Below are positions 38,726-60,383 of a stretch of DNA of 64,000 nt, in pieces. Origin of the DNA: Hirundichthys speculiger. Its lineage: Eukaryota; Chordata; Actinopteri; Beloniformes; Exocoetidae. Under the pieces are notes generated by a model. It was not told the DNA's origin. It worked only from the letters and a program-made list of their open reading frames with translations, and did no database searches. The translations under genes were made by a program, and so were the position numbers. The stretch covers positions 1,984,001-2,048,000 of the forward strand of contig JAGFBZ010000261.1 of the NCBI GenBank assembly GCA_018398805.1, in the 5' to 3' direction. Position 1 is the stretch's first letter; each line of letters begins with the position of its first letter.

Positions 38726-39176
38726 GTAAGCCATTTATATTCTGTGTGAACGGTAGAAAGACTGAATGACGTGTGTGCAGCCAGTTACATGAGAGAAAAG
38801 AGCGCTGGCTCCGCGGTGCTCCTGTTTTGCTTCTCTCCATCATCACCTGTTGGGAGCATCATCGGTTACCGCATCGCCTTTATAACAGCCATGAATCATG
38901 TCATTTAAGATGTCCTTGACGGTCAGAGAAGTTTCCCTTCCTTTCTCTACATCAAATCAGTCTTCGTTGAGGGAAGACAGTAATAACAACAGTCTAAAAT
39001 CTGGCGTAGGCGTTACATCATCTTTATTTGGTTTATTCATCATTAAATCGGTCAAACGCACCTGCTGACTACAGTCAGGGAGCATTTTCAATGATTACAA
39101 CGTTAATTGTAACGCTGACTGAAAATAAGTCTGCGTTAGGTTACACCAGGGACACAGGACTTACCTTAAAGCCAGT

Positions 39177-39178
<2 letters not shown>

Positions 39179-39240
<62 letters not shown>

Positions 39241-39300
39241 GTGTATATGTGTGTGTGGTGTGTATGTGTGTGTGTGAGTGTGTGTATGTATGGGAGGGCT
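39179..39300. repeat. (TA)n then (TG)n microsatellite
   Basis: About 55 bases of pure TA followed by TG-rich sequence, in rad21 intron 1. Confidence 0.95.
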
Positions 39301-39319
39301 CAAATCCAATAGTCTACAT

Positions 39320-40076
39320 CAGGGGTCTCAGACTCATTTTCGCTGAGGGCCACATCAGCATTATGGTGGCCCTCGAAGGGCCAGATTGACAGCATGAATG
39401 CAATGTAAATCAAAATAAATTAAACTATATATTGTTAAATAACGATTTCTGTATTTATTATGTATTCAAGTTTCAAATATTTAACTCATTATTATATTGA
39501 ACTCAGGGTTTGCGGTTGTAAACCTGCTCTGGCACAGGTGATGTTTAAAGGGTCTGTTGCCATGGTAACAGACTGAGTATCCATTACCTTGGTTTCAGAA
39601 GCGGAAGTGATTCTTTGTTTTTCTTGTGGGATAAATTTAGCATACTTAGCTCCGTGTTTGCTGTCAAAATGCCGACTGACACCGCCTCATAACACAAAAG
39701 ACATACTGTTTTTTCTTGTTATTTCTTGTATTTGTTTTCCCATCGTTCATGAAACTGCCTTCCTTGTACATCAATTTTTCTTTTCTTGGACAATGTTGGG
39801 ATTAGTTTGTTGAGGTTTTTCTTAAGTCCATTAGTTCTGAAAATTGTATTGATGTCTCGTTAATGGTGATATACCGTTATCATTGTGGGTAACGACAAAA
39901 TGCATTGTGGGAGATGTAGTTTATTGTCAAAATGGGCTTTAAAGCAGTGTAAGCTTATATTAAGTCTTATAATATTGGTTTAATGTGTAAGCCAATAATG
40001 CACAAGCTCGCGAGGGCCACATAAAATGATGTGGTGGGCCACATTTGCCCCTCGGGCCTTGCGTTTGACACATGTG
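39320..40076. mobile_element. hAT (Tip100-like) non-autonomous element in rad21 intron 1
   Basis: It starts CAGGGGTCTCAGACTC and ends GTTTGACACATGTG, the familiar 'CAGGGGT.TCA.ACTC ... GTTTGACAC' ends of a widespread vertebrate hAT group. It is flanked by a perfect 8-base duplication GTCTACAT (39312-39319 and 40077-40084). The interior has 'gggccacat' repeats near both ends and no transposase. Confidence 0.85.
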
Positions 40077-40099
40077 GTCTACATCGATACAGAAACTGA

Positions 40100-40680
40100 T
40101 CATCATTAAATCATCCAGTATCAGAGATCTCTTCTGTTCCTGAAGTCTGCTGCAGCCACACTACCAGGTTGGGGGTCATAGCCACAAATGCTCCAATTTC
40201 CACTCCTGTCTTCACTTTCCACATCTTTTCTTCCCTCAACAATCCGTGGTATTTTACCAGTATTTTTGGTATTTCCTCGTGTTCGTTCTTCTTGATGTTG
40301 CTGTCACTTGGGATTGCTACATTTATCACAACTGCTTTCTTTGTAGTTTGCCGACCATCACAATGTCCAGTTGGTGAGCCTTCACCAGTTTATCAGTCTG
40401 GATTTGGAGGCCCCATGGCATCTTTGCTTTTTCATTCTCCACCCAGTCATGGTGGTATCTCCCATTTTGACTTTGGGCCTTTCAACCCATGCTCAATACA
40501 GATATTCTTCTACGCTACTTCAGCCATTTGGTTGTGGTGTTTCATATGTTCCGTCCCTATCTGCTGCACTGTCTTGGGGACATTTTAGCACAATCTGCAC
40601 CTAGTGTGTTATCTGGTGTGGTAGACCCAGGCCCTTTATTGCTCATGTGCTCAAGGCCTGTTCTTGTGCTCCCATAATTA
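40100..40680 (-). mobile_element. LINE C-terminal fragment in rad21 intron 1
   Basis: The minus strand reads INVAIPSDSNIKKNEHEEIP and ALVAMTPNLVVWLQQTSGT-like wording that I recall as a recurrent fish retrotransposon C-terminus ('DVAIPSDSNI.KKE.EK...'). It is truncated and frameshifted; the family name is not certain. Confidence 0.55.
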
Positions 40681-41369
40681 ATACCTTAGTGCGGTACTTT
40701 TTTTTTTTTTGTCAGCATGGTTAGAGCCATCATCAGCCAAACCATCTAGTATGTATATGCAATTTAATCTTATAGCAGACTTTTTTTAAATTTTTTTTTG
40801 TGGGAGTGTGAAGGGTGAATGTGTCCTTCACCAGTCCTCTTTGGCAGTAAATTCTAACATCCTTTATTAAATCCTAAATCCTGATTTCGTCAGAGAGGAC
40901 TAGAAAAACACCAGCAGTGAAACATTTAAAGACAAGACAGTTAAAAAGACACGACAGTGAGGGTGTGGTGTGTGCTGGGTTGTGGAGTGTGAGGGGTGTT
41001 ATGTGGTGGATTGTATTGTGACAGCGAACAAACTAAAAAGATAATATGTAGGAAGCAGAAACTACTAACAAGAAGACCAACAAGAAAGTACAGTGCTGTA
41101 CTTAAGGACAGCTTTTTCTTGCCACTAGTCTGACTTCTCTATGTCAGCCACTTCTTCTGTCTGTCAGTGGTACATACTGTCCATGGACTTCTCTATTCAT
41201 GATGGTTCCTCCTCCATCTCTTCTTTCTCCTCACTGGATTTTTGCTGGCTCAGGCATTCATTCAACAGTTGATCATTGGGCGCCATCCTCTGGATATCTT
41301 TCTGGAGCTTTGTTGTTTCATCCCAGGCAGTGGCTTTGACACTCACTAATCCCCAGCCGCTACACAAAC

Positions 41370-41560
41370 AACCATACATGTTCGCACTCACTCTTAGGGT
41401 CAACTTAGAATCACAAATCAGCTTAAAACGTATGTATTTGGACTGTAGAAGGAAGCTGAAGTACCTGGAGAAACCCAGCCCTCTCAAGCACAGAGAAAAT
41501 GCAGACTCCACACCGAAAGGCCCCAGCCAGGATTTGAACCAGGTATCTTCTAGCTGTAAG
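41370..41560 (+). repeat. RTE/Expander-like LINE tail fragment
   Basis: Diverged version of the repeat at 13177-13515 ('gactccacaccgaaaggcccc', 'ggatttgaaccagg'), in rad21 intron 1. Confidence 0.55.
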
Positions 41561-42344
41561 AGAATAATGCTAACCCAAATGTTATGCTAATATCTTTCAA
41601 ACAAATCTTGTTCTGTGCATGTCATGCAAATGGAACCCCTGAAAGCAGTATCACAGCCAGAGACTAAACATGTCACACGTCATCAAAGTGGAAGTTCTTT
41701 ACCATGAGTTAAGGAAAGACTGGACATAGAACTGGACACTTGTTTTTGTTAATGCACACAAAGTGATGAATCTGTCTGTTTACAGAGAACAGTTAAATGG
41801 AGAAATCTTGCATGAGGTGGGTTGCACTGGTTTTTACAGGTTCCTTTTATAGTTGCTTTTCCAAAGTAGAAATGCCCCGATCCATAGAACAGGAGCTCTC
41901 CCAAAGGTTTGATGAAACTGCAAATGATGCAAATCATATTTTAAGACGTGCACAGTAATGAAATCTTTACCATGGTGAATACTGTTATTATGGATTTTCC
42001 AATTTTCAGTCTTGTTTTTTGTTGAATTTACTCCGCAATTCAGGAAATCCAAGGCCTATTTTACAGAGTAATCAGAGCCTTGGAGGGAACAGCAGTTCAG
42101 AGATGATGCATTTAAGCTGTGAAGCTGTTTAAAAACTATTACAGTGCTTCATTTACAGCAGAATTGGGAGTACATCTTGAGACTGCATCTGTCGGATGTC
42201 CACACATATCCACAATCTGACTGAGTCCTTCTTCGTCAGTTTACATCTTGCTGTTGTTTTGATTTCAGTCTTGTTTCTCTCTCTTTATGTTGTTTCTTTC
42301 CTGCAGGTCTGACGCCTCCCCCCTTCCCCTTTCCCCCGTGCTGA

Positions 42345-51197
<8,853 letters not shown>

Positions 51198-51539
51198 AAG
51201 CATTCAACCCTGGAGTCTAAAACAAACAACAACAAAAAAAACTTGTCTCTGTAGTCAACAGCACTGTCTTAACTTAACAAACAGTTTTTAAGTTTTATCT
51301 CTGTCACGGTTGGGATTTTAAAAAGGTCTAAATAACATGGTTGGATAATTAAGAGATTTTATTTTTTAACAAATTTAGCTGAAAGAGCATCGACTCCAAG
51401 CAAGAAGCTTTTTGGTTATTCATTTATTCATTGTGTTGTAGTAAATTTACATTGCAGTAAATGTTACTATAAAGTTGAAGTTTTATCATTGCCTATTACT
51501 ATGAAGCAGTAAACTTATATTTTTTTGTACACAGCCTGC

Positions 51540-51545
51540 AATAAA
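51540..51545 (+). terminator. rad21: Candidate polyadenylation signal of rad21
   Basis: Canonical AATAAA about 340 bases after the rad21 stop. Further hexamers occur near 51887 and 52192, so alternative 3' ends are possible before the convergent utp23 gene. Confidence 0.4.
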
Positions 51546-52233
51546 CAAATCAGTATATGCTAATAAATAAAATCACTATAAATGAACAAATACAACAATA
51601 ATGGGATGCAGCTTAGAAAAAAAAATAGCTTCAGCCTATGAGTGATGAAAGCATGAGCTATCTGTCATACTTGCATGCTATCTTGTGCGTTTTCTTCAGA
51701 AACAACCTGTTTTTGTGATATTCTTTTATTCTAAATTGAGACCTGTAATAGACTTAGTTCATCTAGTATCATTTAAATAGATTTATTTACATCAGGACAA
51801 CAAAATGGTGAGGTACTGTCTTGATCATTCAATAGTTGTACTGTGTTCCTTTATTGTTGTAATATACAGCAATATGTTACAGCTAAATAAAATGTATTAT
51901 TTTTATTTGAAAGCAGATTTTATTGTAATTCTAAAGAATGATGTGATAAGAAGGTCAAACGAAATCACCAAGTCAGCATCCACATTTCTCCTTGTCCATC
52001 CGTAAACCATCCGTGCATTATTTTTGATATCCACTTAACTGCACACCTGTAATGTCTGAGAATATTTTATATTTTAAACTATGTGCCTGCAAACCTTCTC
52101 TAACATTTTGTAAATAAGGGAAGAAATCCTTTCAATTCAAAAGATGTTTCGGCAATTTCCGTCTATTCCTTGTAAGTCAACCCTTTTTCAAAATAAAACA
52201 AATACCAAGACAATGTCAAATGTCAAACGTGGA

Positions 52234-52239
52234 TTTATT
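52234..52239 (-). terminator. utp23: Candidate polyadenylation signal of utp23
   Basis: AATAAA on the minus strand, about 135 bases past the utp23 stop codon. It lies close to the last plus-strand hexamers of rad21, so the two 3' UTRs may touch or overlap. Confidence 0.45.
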
Positions 52240-52372
52240 CTGTTGTAGCATTTGAAAAATACACCAGGTGTAGATGAGGGATTGTTTTAAATTGAGGGTA
52301 ATATTATATTCATGAACATCTTTTACAAAATATATTCAAAAACCAAAAGGCTGAAGTCTCTGTTTCCTCGTC

Positions 52373-54173
52373 TCACTGTGTATTTGTAATTGCAGGGGCA
52401 GTCGCAATGTCTCCTGTTGTCTTTTGTTTCTTCTGTCGACTTCTTTTTCTCTTCTCCCCTGTCTCTGTCTTCCTCAGTGGTGGTGTCGGGACTCCTTTCT
52501 TCTTCTTCTTCAGACAGCTCAGAGGGTTAGGATTGCTTTGCTTCCTCTTCCTCTTCCTCCCTCGCCTCTCTCCGTCCTTGTGTCCAATGCCCTGCTCCTC
52601 TTTCAGGCTGCGGATGCTCTGTTGCTGGGCCGGGCTGACCAACTCTCCCAGCTGCACAGACTGGACGTGGTCGAGGGATGCCTGGCTGGGCTTGTCCAGC
52701 ACGATGGTGTTGAGGATTATGTAGAGCAGAGGAACACCTGGAATCTTCTTTAGGCCTGCAGTCACTGTGTGGTCCTGCACACACCAAAATAACCTTCGTT
52801 AGAAGTCACACCTTTTTCTTAATGTTTTTATGAGCTGGATCTCCAGTTGCCTGCAGCCTCTAAGATAAAGAGTTCTGTGTTGAATAGCTGTAATCACAGA
52901 AACCTTTCAATTTGAAGGAATTTTCACTTATTCATATATAATGAATAAGCGAAGTTTGAATATTTGGGAAATAACAAATATAAAGACGTTCATCACTGCT
53001 GCAATTTTTTTGTCTAATGTCTCATAAATACCACACTAAGGGCCATTTCCATCATCTAAATGTGCTTGCAAATTATTCATGAAAGTCTTTACCTGTGTGG
53101 CAACAAAGTAGTGGTGTGGGTTTGTCTCCTCCAGCATGGACAGCAGGCACTCTGAAGCAGGGACTGGGTCCTTGAAGTGTGCACATTTCCTGACCTGGAA
53201 CCTCTGTAAGATGATTTTGGCTCCATACAGCTCCTTTCCGAGAGTCTCCAGTTCTTTCAAAGCACAGCTGAGAGCGAGAACAGACATAAACAGATAAGAG
53301 GCAGCTCGAGAATGGAACAGCAGTAGCTCTACAGCAGGTTGAGAAATCTCAATTCTCTATGGACCCTTTTTCTCTAACCAAACCTAATTTTTAAGACATT
53401 TTCCTGCACAGGTTTGAATACTGTGTTGGGATTTTTGCTACGTATTCTGGCACTTTTCAGCATCTGCTGTGATGAGTAATCATGTCACTGGGAACACTGG
53501 TTCCATTTCTTCTCACACATAAGCCAGAGAATGTGACATCACCGACTGAAGCCACCACTGAAGACAAAACTGAGCTTTCACCAATAAAACACTGTATTTC
53601 ACCAAGTCATGGCTGCAGGGACACATTCTGCACACCAACACCTCTCTACCCAGTTTGCATACTTTGCTGGAGGACAGAGACAGCAAACAGAGCAGCAAGA
53701 CTAAAAAAAAAAAAAAAAAAAAAGGAGGGATCCTAGTCTTGTTACTGTGAAGGAGTGCATCAACGCCCCAACTATTGAAATTTCAGCTAGGTTTCTGCCC
53801 ATGTTGTCTATCAAGAGTTTATCTATGTGACAGGCTCAATACATTTCTTGAAGTAAAAAAAAAAACAAAAGAAAACTCTCTTTACAACAGATGAAGTAAC
53901 ATAAAACAAGAGCATATTAATTAGGTGATCGCATAATAAAGGAGAGTTTTTTTTTTATTAACAGCACACAGATGAATGTACTCACTTTGTGGTGCACAGC
54001 TGCACCTCACACATTAGATATTTTGGCATCTGCTCTTTGATCTGAATTTTGTTCTTCAGCGCCGCCTGACAAAACGTCCCGTCAATGAGGATCTGAAAAG
54101 GCTCCCTGAAGTTGAAGTTGTATTTGTAGAAGGTAATCGTTTTCTTGGCTTGTTTCTGTCGCTTGATCTTCAT
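52373..54173 (-). CDS. utp23: rRNA-processing protein UTP23, three coding exons, complete
   Basis: Nucleolar PIN-domain protein of the small-subunit processome, needed for early 18S rRNA maturation and snR30/U17 snoRNA release. Exons (minus): 53986-54173, 53093-53267, 52373-52774; phases chain to 254 residues (human 249). The start MKIKRQKQAKK is chosen by homology, although the frame stays open upstream to 54371. The PIN fold shows FQILIDGTFCQAAL (residues about 26-39), CALKELETLGKELYGAK, the Cys/His-rich segment KCAHFKDP with SECLLSM, and NPHHYFVATQD at the exon 2/3 join. As in human, the C-terminus is a basic tail with NPLSCLKKKKK and several Lys/Arg clusters that would serve as nuclear or nucleolar signals. 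It is tail to tail with rad21, as in human. In human the next gene is eif3h; here no eif3h exon is seen before rnf5. Confidence 0.94.
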
Positions 54174-54680
54174 GGTCAGAGATGATTTGGTCTCGTTATA
54201 TTTCCCTCTGACAATATAACACTTTGAGACACGCAAAGACTGAAACGTTAAAAGAAAAGTCTGATTGCTTAGATAAAATGTACCGATATTATAGCCAAAA
54301 CCAGCATGGACGTTACTTGTATATACATGACGCTCTCGGGGCGTATCACTGATGACTCCGGGCAGAAACAAAAGTCACATAACACCGTAAAGGTTCCGGG
54401 CGGGCGGTCAGCTCCACAAAAACAGAACATGCAACCTCTTGGCGTCGGGCAACTTTCATAGAATTAAATGTGATTTTTATGTACCATGTGTGTTTTGTCA
54501 GGTTGAAGAGTGATGTTTTGAAAAAGTAATAAATGTCCAACAGAAACACAATGGAAAATGTATCTTTTATTTTCTCCCTTGACACTTATATTTCTATTCC
54601 ACATTTCAGAGCATTCCCGTTTTTCTTTTATGCATTTGTCTGAAAGCTGCCATAACCTATTGTACGAAACAGCATAATAA

Positions 54681-54703
54681 TGATTATTATTATTATTATT
54701 ATT
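54681..54703. repeat. (TTA)n microsatellite
   Basis: Short run of TTA/ATT triplets directly left of a Tc1 remnant. Confidence 0.85.
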
Positions 54704-54723
54704 ACAAGATTTTTGAGAGAGGA

Positions 54724-55510
54724 GTGAAAAGAATTATTAGAAGAATTGTCCAAGAGCCAAGGGCCACTTGGACAAACCTTGAATTAGCAGGTACAGTTAT
54801 TTCAACAAAAACAATAAGTAGTGCTCTCAACTGTCATGGCCTGTATGCACGCTCACTGCACAATCGCTCAATTTCCAAAAAAAAAAAAAAAAAAACATCA
54901 TGTGGAAGCTTGTTTAAAGTTTGCTGCACATTTAGACAAGCCTGTGAAATACTGTGGGAGAATTAACATCGTTTGGTCAGATGAGACTAAAATTTAACCC
55001 TTTTGATGCCATAATATATACCATGTTTGGAGGACAAATGGCACTGCACATCACCCCAAAAACACCATCGCAACAGTGAAATTTGGAGGTCTGAGCATGA
55101 TGGTGTGGCGCTATTTTCCAGCATATGGTACTGGCAGACTTCATTTTATTGAAGGATAACTGGTAAAATATAGAGAAACATTCTTGATAAAAATCTGCTG
55201 CCATCTACCAGGATAATGAGGATGAAATGAGGGTGGACATTTTCAGCAAGTCACTGATCCCAAACACACGGCCCAGGAAACTCTCAATTGGTTTCAAAGA
55301 AAAAAAAACTGCTAGAATGGCCCAACCAATCACCTGAGTTGAATCAAATTGAAAATGTATCGAATAAATCTAAACGTTCTAAGATTTGAAAACTGTGTGG
55401 AAGAATGGAACAGAGTAACACCTGAGCAATACATGAGGCTATTTTCTCCACACAGGAGGTGTCCTGAAGTTGTCATTACCATCAAAGACTTTTGGAAGAA
55501 GTCTTAAATA
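54724..55510 (+). pseudogene. Decayed Tc1-like transposase
   Basis: The plus strand reads RRIVQEPRATWTNLELAGT and ISSALNCHGLYARS (DNA-binding part), then RLVRSDETK-like and [24 protein letters not shown] wording with stops, a degraded DNDPKHT-like box near 55245-55265 and EWPNQSPELNQIEN-like wording at about 55315-55350. The order is that of Tc1 transposases. Several frameshifts and stops make it inactive. Confidence 0.75.
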
Positions 55511-55709
55511 CATTTCAGTCAGCATATTCAATACTTTTCCCCTGTGTCACTTCACAATATTACACATAATTTGTGGACATCTATGTTTTAATTTCTTTGC
55601 ATGTGTGGATTGCTTGGGTAGTTACCAACATCTGGTGAAAGTTTCAAGTCAATAGCATCATTTGAAATACATTTTCTGAGAAAAATTGCGATCTAACACA
55701 TAATCATGC

Positions 55710-57250
55710 AAACCTATGTTAAATGTAGGATTTGCAGTTTTGCCAAGACTAACACAAAACATGGGTGGTTCGAATGTACTTCTTTCTTGTAGACTCTGGT
55801 GCCACACATTCAGTCATAAAACAAAGAGATTTGCCACATGTAACCCCTACAAACAAGTATGTTCACTCCATGGAGGCCTTTGGTATGACTATGAGAGTTT
55901 TCCTCTCCAAAATTAACAGTTTGCATTCATAGCAAAGAAAAATGTGATTAATTAAGACCAGTCAAGCATGCTTTTCTGTTATCATTAGTCTGTCCTCTTA
56001 ATCTGCCGGAAAGAAATTTGACATGTGCGTTGGAAATTAGTCTGCTGTCTACTCCAGATGGGTTGACAGTATGTCCCACATCTGAGCTAACTCCACTTAA
56101 TTCTTCCAATTTTTTATCAATGAAATGCAATGAACCTGACCAGCTATTTGTGTACAAATGGTGGTTACCATTTGAAATCTCTCAAAAGCTTCAGCATGAC
56201 AGTAAATAACTTATGTCCCTTTATTTAGCTTTCAAGGATCTAACAAGATAACACTGCACTGCACATGCGACTCCTGACCCTGACAGAGACTATGACACAC
56301 AGAGTTTGTTTTTTTTATTCAGTGACATAAATAACTCTCTGAACCTTGACCATATAACAGGCAGCCATCTCAGTACCCCTCGTATCTCTGCTTAAGACAC
56401 AAGCACGTCTCCCTCCACCTCAAGGAATGTCTGCACTGCAGTCCATTGCTAGTGTTCAGGAACGCAGACTCTGGGCCTCCTCTGGATGCACTATGCAGGA
56501 TGGTGTTTGGCTGGGACCGGACGGAAAGCCCTGCCTCCCCTCATATTTTTAAAGTTAACCATGTGTGAAATAGGGGGGTGTTATCCATGCTGACAACAAG
56601 CTGGTATATGAGAAAGTTCTCCACCTTTGATGGAAAATTAAGCTCTGCTGTTTGAAATCATCTCCTGGGGGGGAATTCCATCCTGAATTTCAAGTGACAA
56701 TGGCACACATTTTGTGAATGAAGCCATCCAGCAGTTAAGCAGCTACCTTGGCATCAATCTGAAAACACACTGTTCATACCACCTAGCAGTGCAGAGAAAT
56801 GGACAGAGAAAGTGTCACTTTAAAAGCAAAATTAGCCAATTGTTGCAAAAAAAAACAGGCTTATCCTGGACAAAAGCACTGCCCTGGTATTGATGTATAT
56901 GAGAATGAGATGCAGAGAACACACTAACCTAAGTCCTTTTAAAATTTTGTTTGCAACAGTTCCACAGATTTGAACCCCACATCCAAGGCATCCATTGGCC
57001 TCCACAGTGCTTTGTGAGCATGATATGGAAAGCTTTTGTGTTAACCTTTCTTTTTCACTAACAGACATAAGGAGAGTTGTGCAAGCAGCCTTACCAACGC
57101 CAGAAGGGCCACTCCATCCATTCAAACCAGGGGACTACATGGTGGTTAAGGACCTCCGCAGAAAATCTGGAGAGCTTCCAGATGGCAAGACGCCTTCCAG
57201 GTTCTGCTGACCACTCACACAGCAATTAAAACTGCTAAGAGGGTGACTTG
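55710..57250 (+). pseudogene. Endogenous retrovirus pol remnants (protease and integrase), internally deleted
   Basis: Near 55780-55920 one frame carries a retroviral aspartic-protease motif (DSGATHSV), followed at 55985-56210 by further protease-like wording. Reverse transcriptase and RNase H are not found. From about 56680 to 57210 come integrase pieces: a segment around NEAIQQLSSYLGI and a C-terminal stretch with LPTPEGPLHPFKPGDYMVVK. Stops and frameshifts separate all parts, so this is a dead fossil. No clear LTR pair is seen. The exact retroviral group is not assigned. Confidence 0.65.
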
Positions 57251-59609
57251 GATCAATGCCAGCTTCTGTAAAGGAGTTCCTTCCCCTGAGAATCCCCCAC
57301 CTGCTAATGCTCTCTCTGGTGGACAACAGTCTCACTAACAACGAACTCTTTACTGGCCTCTGGCGAGAGGTTGAAGAGTGAGATAGAAGGAAAAAAAAAA
57401 GGCCAACATTGTTCTTACAAGGCATAATAATCATTGGACAGTGATAGGCTGTAACCTGAGTTCCTGATTTCCTGCAACACACCTTTCCCTTATATAGGCG
57501 TGCATCTGTTAGTTGCAACACAGCACACACATATTCATGCAAGACAGTGTCTCTGGTGACCTGGCAAGGCCGGAAACCAAGAGGTGGTAACAGAAAGCCT
57601 TGTCCCACCATACGGATCAGTTGCACGAGTGAATTCCATACAAACTGATCACCTGTCTGACAATAGCATCATGAAAGAACACAAGAAGAGCCTGTCACCC
57701 TTTCAGGCCATTTGGTGGTCTGAGACATGGCATATGTTGTCTTTTACTGCTAAGCATTATAATAGTTGTGCTTGTATGAAGGCTGTATGAACCTTTGTCA
57801 TGTTCACCTTCTGTAATTACACCAGCTTCCTCAGAGGTGAGCCCATCCGGTGAGTGAGGTGAGTGTCATCAGAGACACTCTGATGAAGGCGGAAGTACAC
57901 GCCGAAACATGTCAGGTAAATAAACAACCTAAAACATCTTTGTCTGTGATAAAAGAACAATTTAACTAATTGATAAGGGAAGACAAAATGAACTTAGCAC
58001 AACTATGAAATGGTTCTGGGTTATCTTTTTACTGCAGAAGGAGAAATATGTCAGGCTCTGAATTTGACTTCTTCTGTGTGCTGTGTCCTCATACCAGAGC
58101 CCCATGACAGTATCACTCATTTAATTGACATCTTGGATACCGTTATATCTCACTTCCGCCCTCAGATGGGGCTGGGACATCAGCCTTGAGTTGGCTTGAA
58201 GATCCTGGTCCCTCTCTTTGTGATCAACCCTGATTACCTTGACCCTGATTGTCTATTTCTGCACAGTACCCTTAACATGAGAGCTCTCATATAGCGGTAT
58301 GTAACACAAACAGTGGGAAATGATCTGCTGGTGCCCACAGATGAACAATCTCTGGGTGACCCCAAACCTTTCCAACATCCTGACTTATATCCTGGCCTTT
58401 ATCCCACTCTGGAGTATTCTGTTCCTTACGCACCGGACCGAGAAACAAACTTTTACATTCTCATTATGGCAGATCTTCTGTAGAACTCTGTGGGCTATTT
58501 CTATGAGTGGCTTTCCTGTACCACCTGCACAGTCACAGTATATACATATTCACTTTAAAGCACATTTCTCAGTGTTCACATTCAGCATTTCTATAATTTC
58601 TATCCTGGCTGCATTGCCAGGACTTGTACAGTTTTAATTTAATTTTTTTTAATTTAGCCTTTGTTTATACAGGTAAAAACACATTGAGATCGAGATCTCA
58701 TTTTCAAGTGTGACCTGTTGTGAGTGAGATTGACAGGCAGTGTCTCTGCACATGCCCTTTGAGCTATTCTTGATGACCAGTTCATGGATATCTTGATCAT
58801 CTTCCTCCCTGGTGTTGCAGAAGAAGAAAGTCTCTCTTTTTATGGTCATATCATGATGAATTTGATCTCGAGGAACAACTGTTCTCAATCATATTTCTGA
58901 TCTTCTTTGAACTACTTCTTTGAAAATTAGTGTCTTAATCATAACAATAGAAGCGTTATTACTGCAATATTATGTTGTGTTTTGTATTTTAGGTTATCAT
59001 AAGTGATCAACAGGGAGGAAAGTTATAGAAATTCTATGTTATGCTTTTGTTCATTGTATGCCTTAGTTCAGTGTATGAAACAAGTTGCATGACAGTGTTG
59101 TTTTCAATGACAAAGACATTGGAATCCATCTGTCTGTAAAGACTGCAGAAAACTGGCTCATAGTAGATCAACAGAGCTGGTAGAGTTCCAGTTGACTTTC
59201 ACATCTGCCAAGAACAGCTTTTGCAAGAGAAAGCCAGAATGCAGCCTTGAGCAGTTGGCACTAACCTTCCTACATATTTTTTCTGATAAGTGATAAAATA
59301 AATAGTCACTTTCCCACAGCTAGATGTACCGATCATGGCATAGACATTTTAACTCTGAATGGACAGCACGCATTAAACACATAGCATTGATAGGATAGAG
59401 CATCACATATTCCTCTAAGGACAAGCGGCCCCAAGTATGTTAAATACGCCCCTGTATTAGAGAGAGCGGGAGACAACTTCTGCAGACCCTCTTACTCTGT
59501 TGAACCTGTTTCCTTTTGCTATAGCAAAAACAAAAGACACAAAGACAACTCTGGGCGTCTTTTTGATTTTATTTCTCTTCTATGAGGGATAACGGCAGTA
59601 TTTCTGCAA
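57251..59609. other. Gap downstream of the retroviral remnant
   Basis: No gene is recognised. 'ctgatgaaggcggaagtacacgccgaaacatgtcagg' (about 57880-57920) resembles a repeat-derived hairpin motif. The hydrophobic frame at 58320-58637 may be further retroviral debris, but nothing diagnostic is visible. Confidence 0.35.
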
Positions 59610-60040
59610 CTGTTTCATTCATTTCATTTATTGATTCATTCCAGACATGTCAAAACAGTCTTTTAAAGCATAGACAATTTTAACACTATCATGAATCTAT
59701 GTATCTGAAAATAAATATAATATATTTATAAAATAAAATATATATAATGCATAAATCAATATACACTGACACATGTGCATAACCATAATTAAGAGACATA
59801 TAGAACCTCTTGTAAATAAATCTAAATATTAAATAGACATATTCACCCCAATAGAAGAAATTAAAAATAAACAAAATTTATACTCAATGTATACACACAG
59901 ATCTATATACATACACATACATACCAATATGCAAAACACATATCTGGTTTAACATGTCTGAAAAGGGGTAGGAAGAAGTAAAACTTATTTAATCCTACCC
60001 CTTCTTCTTCTTCTTCTTCCATGATTACCCTTAAAATGTA
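59610..60040 (-). repeat. LINE 3' end fragment, probable
   Basis: 'cattcattccagacatg' and 'aaaaggggtaggaagaagtaaaacttatttaatcctacccctt' are phrases repeated in fish genomes at LINE 3' ends. The intervening sequence is AT-rich. Orientation is uncertain. Confidence 0.4.
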
Positions 60041-60094
60041 TCCGGTTTTTTTTGGCCTTATCCTAAATTGTAGTATATATAGTTGTAGTATATA

Positions 60095-60154
60095 TAATAA
60101 TAATAATAATAACAACAATAATAATAATAATAATTATAATTATAATTATTATAA

Positions 60155-60188
<34 letters not shown>

Positions 60189-60190
60189 GG
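60095..60190. repeat. (AAT)n/(ATT)n palindromic triplet repeat
   Basis: A run of AAT triplets, a short ATTATAATTATAATT middle and a run of ATT triplets form a near-perfect inverted repeat about 200 bases before the rnf5 start codon. Confidence 0.9.
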
Positions 60191-60221
60191 TCATGTTCAT
60201 ATTCGCTCCGCCCTCGGCCGC

Positions 60222-60246
60222 TTGTTTTTCCCGGAAACGGAAGTGA
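60222..60246 (+). promoter_or_regulatory. rnf5: ETS-type motifs in the rnf5 proximal promoter
   Basis: Two GGAA cores are close together (CCCGGAAAC and CGGAAGTG) about 140 bases before the start codon, in a short GC-rich patch that follows an AT-only repeat. CGGAAGTG is the classic ETS/GABP site of housekeeping promoters. No TATA box is evident. Confidence 0.4.
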
Positions 60247-60383
60247 AGCTTGTGCAGGTAGGGGCGGCAGCATCTGATTAGTCTGTGACAGTTAAAACTC
60301 GGTAGCGTTAGCCTGAGTCGGGCTCGTGCGGGGTGGATTACCTCAGTGCTTTACCCTTATTATTCATCAATTCATTGAACATT

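Noticed and set aside
58320..58637. 105-codon hydrophobic frame as a membrane protein or envelope gene
   Set aside because: No signal peptide arrangement, no recognisable motif and no upstream promoter; left as possible retroviral debris.
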